Source: CAWDVK01 sp963805715 (GTDB lineage Bacteria > Actinomycetota > Actinomycetes > Streptosporangiales > Streptosporangiaceae). From it: a stretch of DNA of 64,000 nt. Under the pieces are notes generated by a model. It saw nothing but the letters and a program-made list of their open reading frames with translations. It had not been told where the DNA came from and did not search any database. The first letter of the stretch is position 1; each line of letters opens with the position of its first letter. This document shows positions 62,897-64,000 of this stretch, piece after piece. The translations under genes were made by a program, and so were the position numbers. Location of the stretch: NCBI GenBank assembly GCA_963805715.1, contig CAWDVK010000009.1, positions 558,001 to 622,000 on the forward strand. Reading direction: 5' to 3'.

Positions 62897-62953
62897 TTGA
62901 CAATCTCAAGCGATCGGCCATAACGTTGAGCTACTCAACCATTGAGCAGCTCA
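62897..62953 (+). promoter_or_regulatory. promoter and palindromic operator of the marR gene
   Basis: TTGACA (62897-62902) and ATAACG (62920-62925) are 17 bases apart. GTTGAG-CTA-CTCAAC (62925-62939) and TGAGC-A-GCTCA (62943-62953) follow as inverted repeats with a common TTGAG half-site. They fit MarR binding, probably for autoregulation. Confidence 0.65.
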
Positions 62954-63000
62954 GGCAACCGGGTTCCCGTGCCGGGGCCCGACAGCGAAACGGAGTGCGG

Positions 63001-63564
63001 GTGGGCGGCGACACGCGCAGCGACCAGCTCAACGCGGAGATCCTGGAGAGTGTCCGCGAGCTGACCGGGCGCATCATCGGTCAGGGCGAGAAGCTCGCCC
63101 AGCGGCTCGGCGTGCCGCCCTTCTTCATCAAGGCACTGCACATGCTGGACTGCCCGATGGCCATGAAGGACCTGAGCAAGCGGATGGGGTGCGACGCGTC
63201 GTTCGTCACCGTGATCGCGGACACCCTGGAAAAGCGCGGCCTGGCCAGGCGCGAGGCGCACCAGGGCGACCGGCGGATCAAGAACCTGATCCTGACCGGG
63301 GACGGCCTGGCGCTGCGCGAGCGGCTGGAGCAGGAGTTCGCGTCCCGGATGCCCTGGACGCGAGCGCTGGACGATGAGGAGCGCGTACAGCTGCTCAGGC
63401 TGATCCGCAAGATGCTGAGCGCCGACCCGAGCGAGGCGGCGAGCACAGCAGCCGTCCCGAGCACAGCAGCGATCCCCGAGCCTTCGGACGATGCCAGCCT
63501 GACCCCCCCGGCATCAATCGGGGAGGTGTTGGACCGGCTGGGCGCATCGCCCGCCGCCAGCTAG
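63001..63564 (+). CDS. MarR-family transcriptional regulator
   Basis: A 187-residue protein from GTG 63001, with CGGAG upstream (another GTG is at 62995). It has MAMKDLSKRMGCDASFVTVIADTLE as the recognition helix region and the wing ARREAHQGDRRIKNLILT, both classic MarR. The Ser/Pro/Ala-rich last 40 residues are extra. It likely represses itself and the MFS transporter gene that begins 197 bases downstream. Confidence 0.88.
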   Translation: MGGDTRSDQLNAEILESVRELTGRIIGQGEKLAQRLGVPPFFIKALHMLDCPMAMKDLSKRMGCDASFVTVIADTLEKRGLARREAHQGDRRIKNLILTGDGLALRERLEQEFASRMPWTRALDDEERVQLLRLIRKMLSADPSEAASTAAVPSTAAIPEPSDDASLTPPASIGEVLDRLGASPAAS

Positions 63565-63761
63565 CACGCGGCCGTCCGATCGCGTCGGCATCCCGCCTAG
63601 CCAAGCCTGCCAGTCCGGGCTGAAGCATGCCCGGAACCGCACCCGCGCGGCCCGCACCGGTGGCCGCCACAGGAGTCAGCCGCTGTAGCCCGGACCCGGT
63701 CCTGCTGGCCGGAACCGGGTCCCGGCCGGAAGCTAACCAGAGCTAAGGAGCAATCCCCATC

Positions 63762-64000
63762 ATGTCTGCCAAGACATCTGCCAGCGGCCCGGCGGCCGCG
63801 CCGGGCGCGTCGGGCGGCACGGCCGTCATCGACGGCGCGGCCGGCCAGGCTGGCCGCCCGGCCCACCGCCACCTGGGCCTGGCCCTGGTCGTGATCGCTA
63901 CGGCCCAGCTGATGGTGGTGCTGGATGCCACGATCGTGAACGTCGCGCTCCCCCATATCCAGAGCGCGCTCGGCTTCTCCGGCCCCGGCCTGGAGTGGGT
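63762..64000 (+). CDS. MFS transporter, EmrB/QacA type (partial, cut by window end)
   Basis: From ATG 63762 (AAGGAG upstream) 79 codons are visible. After about 40 Gly/Ala-rich residues comes the first membrane helix and MVVLDATIVNVALPHIQSAL, the motif D1 signature of 14-helix DHA2 drug exporters. The remainder is beyond the window. The adjacent marR gene suggests drug-inducible export. Confidence 0.85.
   Translation, partial: MSAKTSASGPAAAPGASGGTAVIDGAAGQAGRPAHRHLGLALVVIATAQLMVVLDATIVNVALPHIQSALGFSGPGLEW

Overview
The window is very GC-rich, uses almost only G/C-ending codons, and carries a typical actinobacterial gene set (NdgR-type IclR regulator, DUF3710/DUF3093/DUF4235/DUF4232/DUF1707/DUF6295 proteins, SecA2, GlgC with a GT4 glycogen synthase, paired TrkA proteins). 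It is therefore an actinomycete chromosome, probably a Streptosporangiales-like filamentous lineage; the exact genus cannot be read from the sequence. No rRNA, tRNA, CRISPR array, prophage or insertion sequence was recognised.

Layout. 1-6.6 kb: membrane-anchored esterase, lone prepilin peptidase, Rieske oxygenase, a 59-residue Cys-rich protein, MFS exporter and HIT hydrolase. 6.6-19.6 kb: a branched-chain amino acid block. ilvB-ilvN-ilvC-leuB-cimA-ilvD run on the minus strand behind a leader-peptide attenuator; leuC-leuD lie upstream and diverge from the IclR regulator ndgR across a 15-bp palindrome; ilvE has its own second leader peptide rich in Val/Leu/Ile codons. Together these genes make isoleucine from pyruvate and acetyl-CoA (citramalate route) as well as valine and late leucine steps; leuA and ilvA are not in the window. 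19.7-26.9 kb: PLP decarboxylase, an orphan E1/transketolase-like ThDP enzyme, a decayed EamA transporter, a patatin and a TRAM-type RNA methyltransferase. 27-32 kb: potassium uptake TrkA pair, DUF3710, dut, AI-2E permease, DUF3093, DUF4235. 32-39 kb: methyltransferase, glgC-glgA, DUF1707, two MBL-fold enzymes and a VOC protein. 39-42 kb: an HTH-fused citrate synthase divergent from a homocitrate-synthase-like enzyme over nested palindromes. 42-49.5 kb: HhH-GPD protein, MBL protein, a two-ATPase/two-permease ABC-2 operon and a gamma-glutamyltransferase. 49.6-52 kb: three tandem DUF4232 lipoproteins sharing an ECF-like promoter. 52-64 kb: TreT-like glycosyltransferase, SecA2, DUF885 peptidase, a fourth DUF4232 protein, PCu(A)C copper chaperone, DUF1707, a DnaN-like clamp, DUF6295, dienelactone hydrolase, and a MarR-MFS pair cut by the window edge.

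Two cross-cutting features matter for any reader. First, six otherwise well-conserved genes (cimA, ilvE, the PLP decarboxylase, the methyltransferase, gamma-glutamyltransferase twice, and the DnaN-like clamp) are each broken by one-base shifts whose correction gives a normal full-length protein; sequencing or assembly error is the simplest explanation, so I describe them as single genes. Second, many intergenic stretches and some gene ends hold short GC-rich tandem repeats (10-28 bp units), and three gene fragments (MerR, EamA, PhyH) show that small deletions have occurred here.

The most interesting signals are regulatory: two separate ilv leader peptides, the palindromes between the HTH-citrate synthase and its neighbour, and the CAACC-N16-CGTC element repeated before three paralogous lipoprotein genes.
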